A stretch of 64,000 nucleotides of DNA from contig NZ_JMPS01000042.1 of the NCBI RefSeq assembly GCF_000735455.1, forward strand, positions 1 to 64,000, read 5' to 3'. The notes under the pieces were generated by a model. That model was not told the origin of the DNA. It saw nothing but the letters and a program-made list of their open reading frames with translations, and searched no databases. The position numbers and the translations under genes are program-made. Of the stretch, positions 23,625-33,267 are shown piece after piece (the first letter of the stretch is position 1; each line of letters begins with the position of its first letter). Origin of the DNA: Yokenella regensburgei ATCC 49455. Its GTDB lineage: Bacteria; Pseudomonadota; Gammaproteobacteria; Enterobacterales; Enterobacteriaceae.

Positions 23625-26600
23625 TTAATAAAGGGTATCCGGCAAACGGAACCGGCTGAACAGACCGATGGCAAACGGGCTGTGATCGGCGTCGCTGTAC
23701 ACTCGCCAGGTCATGGTACCGTCATCCACGCTGAAGCGGGCATCGAACGAACCGCGACGGGCCTGCGTCCGGCTGGCCGCGTCCAGCAGACGGAACATCG
23801 CCCACGGCCCGGTATAGCTCAGGCTGCGCGGTGAGCGGGCAGTATCATCCGGCACCAGCGTCAGTTTGCTCTCCGCCCCGTCCCGCAGTGAGTTAGGCCA
23901 CACCAGCGGCACCTTCTGACGCCGTCCGTGGCTGTACTCCACCAGCTGACCGTCAAGGTTCAGCACGCTGCGGCGTTTGTTGGCGGTCAGCTCCATTGGC
24001 TCCACCACAAAATGCACTTCAGGCTGCCCCTGGGCGTTAAACAGCGCATCCCGGATCAGCTGAGCCTGTGCCATCTGGCGCATCAGTGCCTGCAGATTGC
24101 CGTTACCCGCCTCCTGTTTCAGCATGCCGCTGTCCAGCAGCGGTTTCAGTTGTGCCTGGTAAAAGCTGTCCAGCGTGCCGCCCGGTGCGAAGAAGCGCGT
24201 CACTTCCGACAGGGACGCATCCTGTTCCGAAGCCGGATTAAAGGGGTAGCGGTCCGCCAGGGCGGTATTAAACGGCGTCAGCACCTGCTCGTCCCAGGAC
24301 TGGTTCAGTGACGACATGGCAAGGGAGGTCGTCACACCGGCGACCTGTGTCGCTATCTGGCTGACCCAGCGATCCAGCGGCGCGGGCAGACCGCGCGCAT
24401 ACTGTTGCAGCGTGAAGGTCGGATCGTTGTACGGGTTACTCTGGCGCAGCTGCAGGGCCTTAAAGGCCGCAGCGCCCGGATCACCGGCTCCGTTGATCTG
24501 CTCCAGCCACTGTGCCAGCGCGGTAAGCTTCTGGTTCAGCTCCTGAATCTGAGACGCACTATCACCATGACCTTTCAGCGTCTCATCCAGTTGAGTGAAC
24601 GGTCGGGCTATCCGCTGGCTGGTGTCACGTTGTTGCACATCCCCCTTGCCCTCGGGAGGGCGCGTTGCCGTGTTATCGCCAAGCAGGGACACCACATGCC
24701 GGAAGGGCTGCTCATCACCGGTAATGGTATTCAGCATCGACAGTGCCTGTTCAGGTGTGTCAAAGGGCTGAATATCCAGCGCGGACAACAGCTTCTGCCA
24801 GTGCCCGGTATAGTCGCTGATATAGCGATCGTTCACCTGACGCTGGATTTCACGGCGATCGGCATCGCTCAGATGCACCTCATCGCGTTGCCCCAGCACC
24901 CACGCATCCAGCCCTGTGAGGTCAAACAGCGTTTTATTCTGATTAAGGAAAAAATCCCGGTAGCCGGACCAGGTGAACAGACGGGGTACCGACCCTGCCT
25001 GCGCATCACGCAGCGCAAACACGCTGTCGAAGCTCTGGCCGATCTCATCCTGCACCCGCAGGTCCGGCGGCAGCGTTGAGGAAGCCCGCAGCAGCAGTCC
25101 CTGATACACCCGCTGATACAGTGGCAGGCGACTCAGCTCCCGCTGCGCCTCCGCCACCGGCTGTGCAAACGGCGTCCAGGCAGCCATCGCGGCCGGATCC
25201 TTTTGTTCACGGGCCTGATGCCAGTCGGTATGCCGGAGGGCATAATCCAGGTGCTGCATCATCTGCTCCTGAACCGCCCCCTGTTCCGGAAACGCCTTTT
25301 GCCAGCGCTGCGCCATATACTGCTCCACCAGCGGAATGCTTCGCCCTGAAGCGTCCTCCGTCATACGCATGACGCGCAGCACCGACATTTTCGCTTCGCT
25401 GGCGGGAGGCGCCTGCTGCAGATCCTGCTGAAGTCCCGCGAGTACCGCCGGAAGAAACTGCTGCTGCAGTAAGCCGAGGTAAGAGGTTTCAACATAAGGG
25501 CCAATACGACTCCCCTGATACAGCCCCATGTCGGCAAGCGGCGAGTTTTTGCGCCGGTAATCGCCAAAGGACAGCGTGGCCTCACGGATAAGATTGAGTC
25601 GGGGTAACAGATCCGCACCAAAGGCCTGTTGTCCGCCGGTGTCACGCGCGCTGATGAACTGCCGGGCAGAAAGCAGGACGTTGCGGCCCGCATCGCGGTT
25701 AGTCAGGTAATAGTGATACCCGCCGAGGCTGAAAGCACAGGCCACCAGCACCGTGACCGTGGTACCGATGGTCATCCGGCGGCGGCGATACATCTGATGT
25801 AAGCGGCTTTCCCCGGCAAGATGAGCCTGTGGAAACACCACATCAGTAAACAGCTGACGCCCAAACCAGGTGGTGGACTCCCCGCGCGCGGCAGGATAAA
25901 CCGCATCCGCCAGACGGTAACGACGGGCCGTTGCCCGGGAAAATGCATTGAAGGGCACGCCCTGCTGGTAAACGGAGCTCAGATAAAGACCGCGTACGGA
26001 AAACGCGGCCATGTCGTCGCCCGCCAGCATGTCGGTCAGATACGTCTGCAGGTACGACTTCAGGCCATCCAGCTGGCGCAGGAACAAAAAGGCGTCTGTC
26101 GGTGTTGTCTGCACCGGGGGATGCAGCATCGTGCCCGTCAGTGCCGCATTGAGCTGACTCAGCCAGAGATCCCAGAACGTCTCCAGCTCACCGGCCCAGG
26201 ACGACTCACCGGTTTTCTCCGGGCTGAAGCTGACGCCCAGTATCGACTGGCGGGTCTGCGTATCCAGTTGACGGAAAAAGTCTCCCGCCCCCTGCAGCAG
26301 GTCGACATGGGTGAGTACCACGTACACCGGCAACCGGGTGTGCAGCTCATCGGCAATGTCCATCAGCCGGGTACGCAGCAACTGTGCACTGGCCTCGCGG
26401 GCTGAGGTCCCCATCCGCGACAGCTCCCCCAGGTCAAGGGTCAGGACAATACCGTTAAGCGGCTGACGCCGACGGTGCGTTTTGAGCCAGGTCAGCAAAT
26501 GCCGCCACAGACGGGTATGTCGCTCGCCGTCCTGCGCCGTTGCCTGTCCTGTCTGATGCAGGAGTGCGCCATCGGGGTCGACAATCACCGCCCCTTCCCC

Positions 26601-27122
26601 CAGCCAGCAATCCAGCTTCTGCCCGTCACGCTGCGCCTGCAGATCGTGATGTAAGCGGGCATTGAGTTTATTGGGCGGACAGGCGCGCTGCAGCAGACTG
26701 CTTTTTCCACTGCCCGGCAGACCCAGCATCAGGTACCACGGTTTCGCGTACAGCGCACCATGACCGGGCAGGTTTTTCAGCGCCAGCGACCAGCTGTCCA
26801 GAAACTGCTGCTGACCGTCGACCACCGTCTGCAGCGGATCCTGCTGTCTGCCCGCCAGTAACTGCTGCTCCCTTTTAACCTGACGGAGATGACGACCTAC
26901 CCGCCAGAGTATCGCGATGCAGGCCACCCAAAGCCAGGCCAGGGTGAACACCACCCGCGACCAGACAGAAACCAGAGGGCTGACACCGTACAGGGTGAGG
27001 CGGGGTCCGGCCCACCAGGCCGTCACCAGGATAAGGAGCCAGAGCACCGCCGCGAGCAGTTGCCAGGAAAAGGTGATTTTCGGCAGCCCCTGACGCAGAA
27101 AGCCGATGAGTTTATTCAGCAT
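23625..27122 (-). CDS. tssM: T6SS membrane-complex protein TssM (IcmF)
   Basis: A 1165-residue IcmF/TssM protein, full length for the family. Two N-terminal transmembrane helices (about 20-38 and 52-73) precede a cytoplasmic NTPase-like domain with an intact Walker A, GLPGSGKS (134-141). A third transmembrane helix (about 455-475, TIGTTVTVLVACAFSLGGYH) leads to a large periplasmic region ending in the beta-rich domain that contacts TssJ (ending SRFRLPDTLY). TssM spans the envelope with TssL and TssJ to form the channel. The gene follows tssA by 28 bases. Confidence 0.95.
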   Translation of the reverse strand: MLNKLIGFLRQGLPKITFSWQLLAAVLWLLILVTAWWAGPRLTLYGVSPLVSVWSRVVFTLAWLWVACIAILWRVGRHLRQVKREQQLLAGRQQDPLQTVVDGQQQFLDSWSLALKNLPGHGALYAKPWYLMLGLPGSGKSSLLQRACPPNKLNARLHHDLQAQRDGQKLDCWLGEGAVIVDPDGALLHQTGQATAQDGERHTRLWRHLLTWLKTHRRRQPLNGIVLTLDLGELSRMGTSAREASAQLLRTRLMDIADELHTRLPVYVVLTHVDLLQGAGDFFRQLDTQTRQSILGVSFSPEKTGESSWAGELETFWDLWLSQLNAALTGTMLHPPVQTTPTDAFLFLRQLDGLKSYLQTYLTDMLAGDDMAAFSVRGLYLSSVYQQGVPFNAFSRATARRYRLADAVYPAARGESTTWFGRQLFTDVVFPQAHLAGESRLHQMYRRRRMTIGTTVTVLVACAFSLGGYHYYLTNRDAGRNVLLSARQFISARDTGGQQAFGADLLPRLNLIREATLSFGDYRRKNSPLADMGLYQGSRIGPYVETSYLGLLQQQFLPAVLAGLQQDLQQAPPASEAKMSVLRVMRMTEDASGRSIPLVEQYMAQRWQKAFPEQGAVQEQMMQHLDYALRHTDWHQAREQKDPAAMAAWTPFAQPVAEAQRELSRLPLYQRVYQGLLLRASSTLPPDLRVQDEIGQSFDSVFALRDAQAGSVPRLFTWSGYRDFFLNQNKTLFDLTGLDAWVLGQRDEVHLSDADRREIQRQVNDRYISDYTGHWQKLLSALDIQPFDTPEQALSMLNTITGDEQPFRHVVSLLGDNTATRPPEGKGDVQQRDTSQRIARPFTQLDETLKGHGDSASQIQELNQKLTALAQWLEQINGAGDPGAAAFKALQLRQSNPYNDPTFTLQQYARGLPAPLDRWVSQIATQVAGVTTSLAMSSLNQSWDEQVLTPFNTALADRYPFNPASEQDASLSEVTRFFAPGGTLDSFYQAQLKPLLDSGMLKQEAGNGNLQALMRQMAQAQLIRDALFNAQGQPEVHFVVEPMELTANKRRSVLNLDGQLVEYSHGRRQKVPLVWPNSLRDGAESKLTLVPDDTARSPRSLSYTGPWAMFRLLDAASRTQARRGSFDARFSVDDGTMTWRVYSDADHSPFAIGLFSRFRLPDTLY

Positions 27123-27150
27123 ACCGTACCATTATTATCTGTATATCCTG

Positions 27151-28581
27151 TTATCCGTGCGCCTGAACCCGACGCTCCAGCCGCGTCACCAGCCCCGGCT
27201 CCCACTGCGCCAGCGCAAGACGCTGCGCTTCCAGCAGGAGCTGCCTGTAATGCGTCATTGCCAGCTGTTTCATCCCTTCCGCCTCCAGCAGTTCTGCCAG
27301 CATCAGTCCGCTGTAAAAGCGTTCGCGCGGCTCGCTCTGCGCCTGCATGCGCGCGTCCAGTAACGCCAGCGCAGCGTTCAGCCCCTTTTCCTCACAACAG
27401 GCCCGCAGCGCGTCCGTCAGATCCGTTGCACCTTCCGCCGGAGTCTGTACCACCTGCGCACTGCCGAGCCATGTCTGGCAACGCGGTGACAAAAAGGGCG
27501 TACCGTCGCTGAATGCCAGGGTTGTCAGTACCGGCAGACGGGCCAGAAACGCCTGCAGCTCACCGACAATGGCCTCCGCCACCTCAGGAAATCCAAGATG
27601 AATGGCGACCCGGGCTGACAACCAGTGACCGTCGAACCAGTAGGGGGACAGAGTGAGGCTCTGTTCAATCTGCCCCCACAGGGAGATATCCGCGTTCGAA
27701 AGTGCAGATTCGTATTCGCTGACCCGGTCAGGGGACACCGCCGCGAGCGGCGTTCTGTTCTCCCGGCTGATAACCGGTGCCGAAGTGATGGTGTTCCAGA
27801 TCGCATGACGACGCAGCCGGTAGCCCATCGCCACGCCGGGCTGCTGTTCAACCAGGTGCGCCGCGACTTTCAGCAGCGTCTGCTGCCACGCCCGTTCGTC
27901 CAACGTATCTATCTGCGGGACCGCCTGGGCAGTGCGGGGGGCGGGTACAGACTCAACTGCGGCCTGTGTCACTGCGGCCGTCGGCGCTGAAGACTCCGGC
28001 GGTGTTGTACTGAGCAAAGGTTCTTGCGAAGGTTGTTCCTGTCGCTGTCGTCCGGCCCGTTGCAGGGTAGCGAGCAGCCCGTCAAACAGCTCCCCTTGTT
28101 CTGGTACGAGGGTTTGCCAGGTCTGAATCAGCGTCTGTGTCAGCGCCAGCACGTTATCCAGCTCCGGCGCCGTTGCCTGCTCACACATTCGGGCCTGCGT
28201 GCCTTCAAAACGACGAACCACCTGCACCATCAGACGTTGCTTTTGTACCGGGCTGCCCGGCCAGCCACGAGTCCAGTACGCGGACAGCCAGTCATCCAGC
28301 AGGACAAGCGCCACTTCCCACGACGAGGCCGTCGCCGGATGCTGAAGGCAGCGCACCAGTTGCACCAGCACCCGCATATCTTTGGTCCGGGTCTCCAGCA
28401 GCGTCAGGCAGTCACACGCCACCGCCTGCAAATCCACTTCACTGTGGGCAAGCGACCCCAGTTTCACCAGTTCGGTCTCCACACGCTCCCACAGAGGATC
28501 GTCGGCACTCACTGCCGCACCAGTCAGCTCATCAGGAAGGACGGCCAGCACCTGCTGGCTCCAGGGATGACGAAAAGCCAT
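27151..28581 (-). CDS. tssA: T6SS tail assembly protein TssA (VasJ type)
   Basis: A 476-residue TssA with an ImpA_N domain at the start (about 5-130: AFRHPWSQQVLAVLPDELTG and ASSWEVALVLLDDWLSAYWT), a linker rich in Pro/Ser/Thr, and a C-terminal domain with repeated LxxR-type helices (about 220-476), which forms the ring in VasJ-type proteins. TssA primes sheath and tube polymerisation at the baseplate. Its ATG shares one base with the stop of the TagO gene (TGATG), so translation is coupled. The ATG at 28581 matches the family start; the longer frame upstream lies inside tagO. Confidence 0.88.
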   Translation of the reverse strand: MAFRHPWSQQVLAVLPDELTGAAVSADDPLWERVETELVKLGSLAHSEVDLQAVACDCLTLLETRTKDMRVLVQLVRCLQHPATASSWEVALVLLDDWLSAYWTRGWPGSPVQKQRLMVQVVRRFEGTQARMCEQATAPELDNVLALTQTLIQTWQTLVPEQGELFDGLLATLQRAGRQRQEQPSQEPLLSTTPPESSAPTAAVTQAAVESVPAPRTAQAVPQIDTLDERAWQQTLLKVAAHLVEQQPGVAMGYRLRRHAIWNTITSAPVISRENRTPLAAVSPDRVSEYESALSNADISLWGQIEQSLTLSPYWFDGHWLSARVAIHLGFPEVAEAIVGELQAFLARLPVLTTLAFSDGTPFLSPRCQTWLGSAQVVQTPAEGATDLTDALRACCEEKGLNAALALLDARMQAQSEPRERFYSGLMLAELLEAEGMKQLAMTHYRQLLLEAQRLALAQWEPGLVTRLERRVQAHG

Positions 28582-29129
28582 CACGGGCCCTCCCAGTGAC
28601 ACTGCTGTTGCAGCGGTTTAATGGCGGTGTCCAGACCGTCCAGCGGCAGGCGGATCGTCTGCCCGTGGAAATCTGAAAGCATCAGCGTCTGGTGCCCGAA
28701 CCAGTGACGCAGCTCATCAATCGCAGGCAGTCCCCGGGCAAACTCCAGCAGTTGCCCCCGGTCACGGACAAACCAGTTGCCGGAGGCCGGGATACCATCC
28801 ACTCCGGCATTGACCGTTCCGCCCCGCCAGGGAACAGCGGGTTGAATTGTCAGTTGGGTGATCCCACTCCGACAGGCAATGGTGAGCACACCGACCGACA
28901 CAACGGTACGGGTCAGCACCCGATCCCCACTGGCAGGCAGCGTCTTCAGTTGATATCCGCTGTCGTGAATCGGTGTTTTCACCGGAGCATGATGTAAACG
29001 GGCCAGAGCGTCATAACAGGCAAGACGTAACGTCGGATCCTGTTCAGTCTGGCAACGTTCCAGATCACCGGTATTCGCAGGATGCCCCGCCAGCGATGCA
29101 AGCAGCGGCAGTAAGGTCAGCATCCCCAT
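28581..29129 (-). CDS. T6SS-associated protein TagO/VasI
   Basis: A 182-residue exported protein with a short hydrophobic N-terminus (MLTLLPLLASLAG), the LERCQTEQDPTLRLACYDAL segment with its paired Cys residues, and a C-terminal beta domain with a single further Cys (QQQCHWEGP). It corresponds to VasI/TagO, a common accessory gene between vasH and tssA in Vibrio-like clusters; its molecular role is not established. Start and stop both overlap neighbours by one base (TGATG with vasH and with tssA), so three genes are translated in series. Confidence 0.78.
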   Translation of the reverse strand: MGMLTLLPLLASLAGHPANTGDLERCQTEQDPTLRLACYDALARLHHAPVKTPIHDSGYQLKTLPASGDRVLTRTVVSVGVLTIACRSGITQLTIQPAVPWRGGTVNAGVDGIPASGNWFVRDRGQLLEFARGLPAIDELRHWFGHQTLMLSDFHGQTIRLPLDGLDTAIKPLQQQCHWEGP

Positions 29130-30670
29130 CACATCTGCTCCCGTTTCTGGCATTTGTGGTCGAGGGTCCGGCGCGGCACATTCAGGCTCTCCGCCACACG
29201 CTGGCGATTTCCCTGAAAAACACGTAACCGGGACTGAATAACGTCAGACTCAAACTGCTGCACGGCTTCACGTAAATCACGAATATGTGCATAGTCGTCG
29301 GGACCGCCTTCTCTTACGGGAGAAGCTGCCTGCGATGTGCTCAACACCGGAAGCTCGTCAATCCACTGACCGTCGGCGGTACGGGCGCAGGCAACCTCCA
29401 TCATATTTCGCAGCTCACGGATATTGCCCGGAAACGTATAACCCAGCAGTTGCCTGAGTGCCTCCTGACTGAGTCCGGCAGGATGTTTATGGTCGCGCTC
29501 GCTGAAATCAGCGATAAAATGACGGCATAACAGAGGGATATCCTCCGGACGTTCACGCAGTGGCGGAACCGCAAGCGCACACTGGCAAAGACGGTGGTAC
29601 AGATCCGGGCGAAACCGTCCCTCCGCCACGCGCTCCCTGAGCGAACGATGCGTCGCGGCAATCAGCCGAAAATCGGAGTGCTGCTCGCCCTCGCTGCCCA
29701 GCGGCCGATACTGGCGGGTTTCCAGCACCCGCAAGAGCTTGACCTGCATGAGCAGCGGCATATCCCCCACTTCATCAAGAAACAGCGTGCCGCCGTTCGC
29801 CTGGGCAATCAGACCCGTTTTGTTACTGTGGGCACCCGAAAACGCCCCCTTCTGCCAGCCAAAGAGTTCACTTTCAATCAGGTTTTCCGGCACCGCCGCA
29901 CAATTCAGCGCCACCATCGGCTGTCCGGCGCGGGAGGAACAGGCATGCAACAGCTGCGCCACCACCTCTTTACCCACCCCGGTTTCACCCTCAATGAGCA
30001 CCGACAACGAATGGCCCGCCGCCGCGCGAATATCCGCCCGCAGCTGTTGCACTGCAGCCGACTGGCCCACCAGCCGGTTTTCCAGCAGTTGTGTGAATTC
30101 GTTGAGTTGCACCTGTTCATCGGTCACCCGCCGCAGCGAGTCCCGCAGGCACCGGCTTTCGCGCTGGTTATGCTGCAGACGTTGCAGACGCTCACGCTGA
30201 CGGGAAAACAGGCGAAGCAGCAGCCCGGGTTCGTCACGGTCAGACCACTGCTGAAGCGTGCCGGATTGATCAAACAGACCCAGCACCCCGGTGATGTTTT
30301 GCCGTTCATCGCAGACCGGCAGCACCAGCAGACCGGTGGAGGCGGGCATCGTCATCAGCAGTTCACGAAAGTCCGGATGTTCGGTTCGCGCGCCACCGTG
30401 CAGCGTGTCCCAGAGATGCGGGACGTTGTCCTGCACCACCGTTGCCAGCGGATGGCTGAAATCAGCCACCGGCAGCGCCATACGGAATACCCCGCCACGA
30501 TGCCATCCGGTACACTCAAGCAGTCGCCCGCTGTAATCACACAGCCCCAGGATAATCCCTTCAGGCTGCCAGTGTTCGCGGAACGTCGACAGCAGCCATT
30601 CCACCAGCCCGGCCTCGTCGTCAGGCTGGACCAGCGCATGTGAAAACTGCAGCGCCTGTTGCAGACTCAC
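29129..30670 (-). CDS. vasH: sigma-54-dependent activator VasH of the T6SS
   Basis: A 513-residue enhancer-binding protein. An N-terminal GAF-like sensor (about 20-160) leads into an AAA+ domain with Walker A GETGVGKE (228-235), the sigma-54 contact loop (275-280) and Walker B GGTLFLDE (293-300), then a Fis-type HTH at the end (QRVAESLNVPRRTLDHKCQK). The contact loop reads GAFSGA instead of the consensus GAFTGA. VasH proteins drive hcp and other T6SS promoters with sigma-54; a matching promoter and candidate binding sites precede hcp here. The GTG start overlaps the clpV stop (GTGA). Confidence 0.92.
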   Translation of the reverse strand: MSLQQALQFSHALVQPDDEAGLVEWLLSTFREHWQPEGIILGLCDYSGRLLECTGWHRGGVFRMALPVADFSHPLATVVQDNVPHLWDTLHGGARTEHPDFRELLMTMPASTGLLVLPVCDERQNITGVLGLFDQSGTLQQWSDRDEPGLLLRLFSRQRERLQRLQHNQRESRCLRDSLRRVTDEQVQLNEFTQLLENRLVGQSAAVQQLRADIRAAAGHSLSVLIEGETGVGKEVVAQLLHACSSRAGQPMVALNCAAVPENLIESELFGWQKGAFSGAHSNKTGLIAQANGGTLFLDEVGDMPLLMQVKLLRVLETRQYRPLGSEGEQHSDFRLIAATHRSLRERVAEGRFRPDLYHRLCQCALAVPPLRERPEDIPLLCRHFIADFSERDHKHPAGLSQEALRQLLGYTFPGNIRELRNMMEVACARTADGQWIDELPVLSTSQAASPVREGGPDDYAHIRDLREAVQQFESDVIQSRLRVFQGNRQRVAESLNVPRRTLDHKCQKREQM

Positions 30671-33255
30671 CCTTCCACCACCGACACAAACTCACCCGCA
30701 TCAAGCCCGATACCAATCCGGGAGACCTGTTCCGCTGATGACATCCTCTGCAGCAGTTTCAGCGACAGCGGTGGCAACAATGCGCCGTCAATAATGGATT
30801 CCAGCATACGGGCGCCGTTCTCACTGCGGGTCGAGCGACGCAGAATTTCCTCTGCAACCGCGTCGTCCATGTCCACCGTCGCGCCAAAGCGTTGTTCCAG
30901 CAGGGTGCACAGGTGAGTCAGTTTGCCCTGAATAATGGTCAGCAGCGTATCCGGTGACAGCGGCAGATAGGGGATCACTTCCATACGGGCCAGCAGCGCC
31001 GGACGGAAAAACGCGGCCAGTTCCGGATACAGCGCATCATGCAGCGCCTGTGGCGCTGCTGCATGGTCGACAATAGTCTGCGAGCCCAGGTTGGAGGTCA
31101 GAAAGAAGACCACGTTTTTGCAGTCAATCAGTCTCCCTTCACCGTCGGCCATTTCGCCTTTATCAAAAGCCTGGTAGAACAGATTCAGGACATCCGGATG
31201 GGCTTTTTCCACCTCGTCCAGCAGGACTACCGAGTACGGTTTACGGCGGATGGCCTCGGTCAGCACGCCCCCCTCACCATACCCGACGTACCCCGGCGGG
31301 GAACCAATCAGCCGTGAGACCGTGTGTTTTTCCTGGTATTCGGACATGTTGATGGTGGTGAGATACTGACGCCCGCCGAAGAGCAGATCGGCAATCTGTA
31401 TGACCGTTTCCGTTTTTCCGACGCCGCTCGGTCCCGCCAGCAGGAAGGCCCCCAGCGGTCGCCCGGTACGACGCAGATCCGCACGCGCGGTCAGCAGATG
31501 TTTGTGCAGATGCGCAATCGCCAGAGACTGGCCCCGGATGCTTTCTCCAAGGTATGCGGGCAGGTTCGTCACCACCTCCAGCTCGCTCTGTGAAATCCGG
31601 TTGACGGGAACCCCAGTCCATTCAGCCACCACAGCCGCTATCTGCAGGGCATCAACGTGCGCCGACACCCGCACCGAAGAGACCTGTAATGCGTCCAGTT
31701 CCCCTTCAAGCTGGCGCAGCGCGGCAACCGGAGCCTCATCTTCCTGCTCTGATGTCAGCAACTGCTCCCGTTTTGCAATGATGGCCTGTACCAGCGTCTG
31801 CTGCGCCTGCCAGCTGGCCTCTTCCTGAATCAGCTGCTCCCGTTCCGCCTGTTCGATGGCATAGAGCTCACGGAGGCGCACCTGATGATCGCCAAGCCCG
31901 ATGCGCGACTGGCGCTCCAGCTGGACGATTTCCAGTCCGCGCTGTTCGAGCCGGGTCTGCAGGTGGCTGACCTCACGCGGGGGCGTGGTCAGGTTAATCG
32001 CCACCCGGGCGCAGGCCGTGTCCAGCACGTCGATCGCTTTATCCGGCAGCTGTCGCCCTGCGATATAACGGGCCGACAGGGAGGCCGCCGCCTGCAGCGC
32101 CTCCTCATCAATCAGCACACCATGCGCTTTCTCATAGACACTGCGAAGCCCGCGCAGAATAACCGTCGCCTGCGCGACATCCGGCTCGCCGACGTTCACT
32201 AACTGGAAACGACGCGACAGCGCCGCATCTTTCTCCACGTATTTCTTGTACTCACTCCAGGTGGTGGCCGCAATGGTGCGAAGCTCCCCCCTCGCCAGCG
32301 CGGGTTTGAGCAGGTTGGAAACATCCAGTCCCCCGGCCTGATTTCCGGCGCCAATCAGCGTGTGTGCCTCATCGATAAAGAGAATGACCGGTCGCGGTGA
32401 GTCCTTTACCTCCTGCATCACGCCCTTAAAGCGCTTTTCAAACTCCCCTTTCACCGCCGCCCCGGCCTGCATGGCACCTAAATCCAGGGACAGCAGTTCC
32501 ACATCCCGCAGTTTCTCCGGCACCAGGCCCGCCACAATGCGCAGGGCCAGTCCTTCGGTAAGAGCGCTTTTTCCCACGCCCGCTTCACCAACGATAATCG
32601 GGTTGTTTTTGCGACGCCGGGACAGGATGTCGATCATCAGGTCAATTTCATCATCCCGGCACAGCACCGGATCGAGTCGCCCCTCACGCGCGTCCTGCGT
32701 CAGGTTGTGGGTAAACCGTCCCAGCAACTCACCGGTGCCCTGCGGCACGGCAGACGTTTTTTCCGCTGGATCCTTGCTGTCACTCTCCGCCGAGCCGCTG
32801 ACCCATTCCTCAAACTGCTGTGTCAGCAGTTCCCGGTTAATCACCGCCAGTTCGTGGGCCAGTGCAGAAGACACATAACGCCCCGGCGTCGTCAGCAACG
32901 CCAACAGCAACACGCCGCTGCGCAACTGCGAATGGCGCATCTGCGCCGAGGCCAGTAACCAGCCATCCTGGAGTAATTCCACCAGTAAAGGTGAAAACGC
33001 CGGATAGCCAGGCATCAGGGACTTGTCCATGCCCTCAGACTGCAGCTGTGTCCGTAACACCTCCACTGAAACACCGGCCTGCGCCAGGATCAGACGGATA
33101 TCACTTAGCGGGGTGTCCAGCGCTTTCAGTAACACATGCTCAATACGAATTTCAGCGCCCTGCTGGCTGACGCACAGTGCCGCCGCCTCTTCGAGAATAT
33201 GGCGACAGACAGGATGAAGACGTTCAACCAGAACGTGTAAATCAATGCGGATCAC
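30667..33255 (-). CDS. clpV: T6SS sheath-recycling ATPase ClpV (TssH)
   Basis: An 862-residue Hsp100 ATPase. The N-terminal domain (1-150) is followed by the first AAA+ module with GEAGVGKS (223-230) and FIDEAHTLIGAG (293-304), a coiled middle (about 420-520), and the second module with GPSGVGKT (608-615). The N-terminus begins MIRIDLHVLVERLHPVCRHI, typical of ClpV rather than ClpB. It pulls apart contracted TssB/TssC sheath for reuse. It overlaps vasH by four bases and starts 12 bases after tssL. Confidence 0.95.
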   Translation of the reverse strand: MIRIDLHVLVERLHPVCRHILEEAAALCVSQQGAEIRIEHVLLKALDTPLSDIRLILAQAGVSVEVLRTQLQSEGMDKSLMPGYPAFSPLLVELLQDGWLLASAQMRHSQLRSGVLLLALLTTPGRYVSSALAHELAVINRELLTQQFEEWVSGSAESDSKDPAEKTSAVPQGTGELLGRFTHNLTQDAREGRLDPVLCRDDEIDLMIDILSRRRKNNPIIVGEAGVGKSALTEGLALRIVAGLVPEKLRDVELLSLDLGAMQAGAAVKGEFEKRFKGVMQEVKDSPRPVILFIDEAHTLIGAGNQAGGLDVSNLLKPALARGELRTIAATTWSEYKKYVEKDAALSRRFQLVNVGEPDVAQATVILRGLRSVYEKAHGVLIDEEALQAAASLSARYIAGRQLPDKAIDVLDTACARVAINLTTPPREVSHLQTRLEQRGLEIVQLERQSRIGLGDHQVRLRELYAIEQAEREQLIQEEASWQAQQTLVQAIIAKREQLLTSEQEDEAPVAALRQLEGELDALQVSSVRVSAHVDALQIAAVVAEWTGVPVNRISQSELEVVTNLPAYLGESIRGQSLAIAHLHKHLLTARADLRRTGRPLGAFLLAGPSGVGKTETVIQIADLLFGGRQYLTTINMSEYQEKHTVSRLIGSPPGYVGYGEGGVLTEAIRRKPYSVVLLDEVEKAHPDVLNLFYQAFDKGEMADGEGRLIDCKNVVFFLTSNLGSQTIVDHAAAPQALHDALYPELAAFFRPALLARMEVIPYLPLSPDTLLTIIQGKLTHLCTLLEQRFGATVDMDDAVAEEILRRSTRSENGARMLESIIDGALLPPLSLKLLQRMSSAEQVSRIGIGLDAGEFVSVVEG

Positions 33256-33267
33256 GGAGTCACTCCC

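Noticed and set aside
29594-30643. 349-codon + strand frame opposite vasH
   Set aside because: Antisense shadow of a strongly supported AAA+ gene, with low-complexity His/Gln/Arg composition and no family match.
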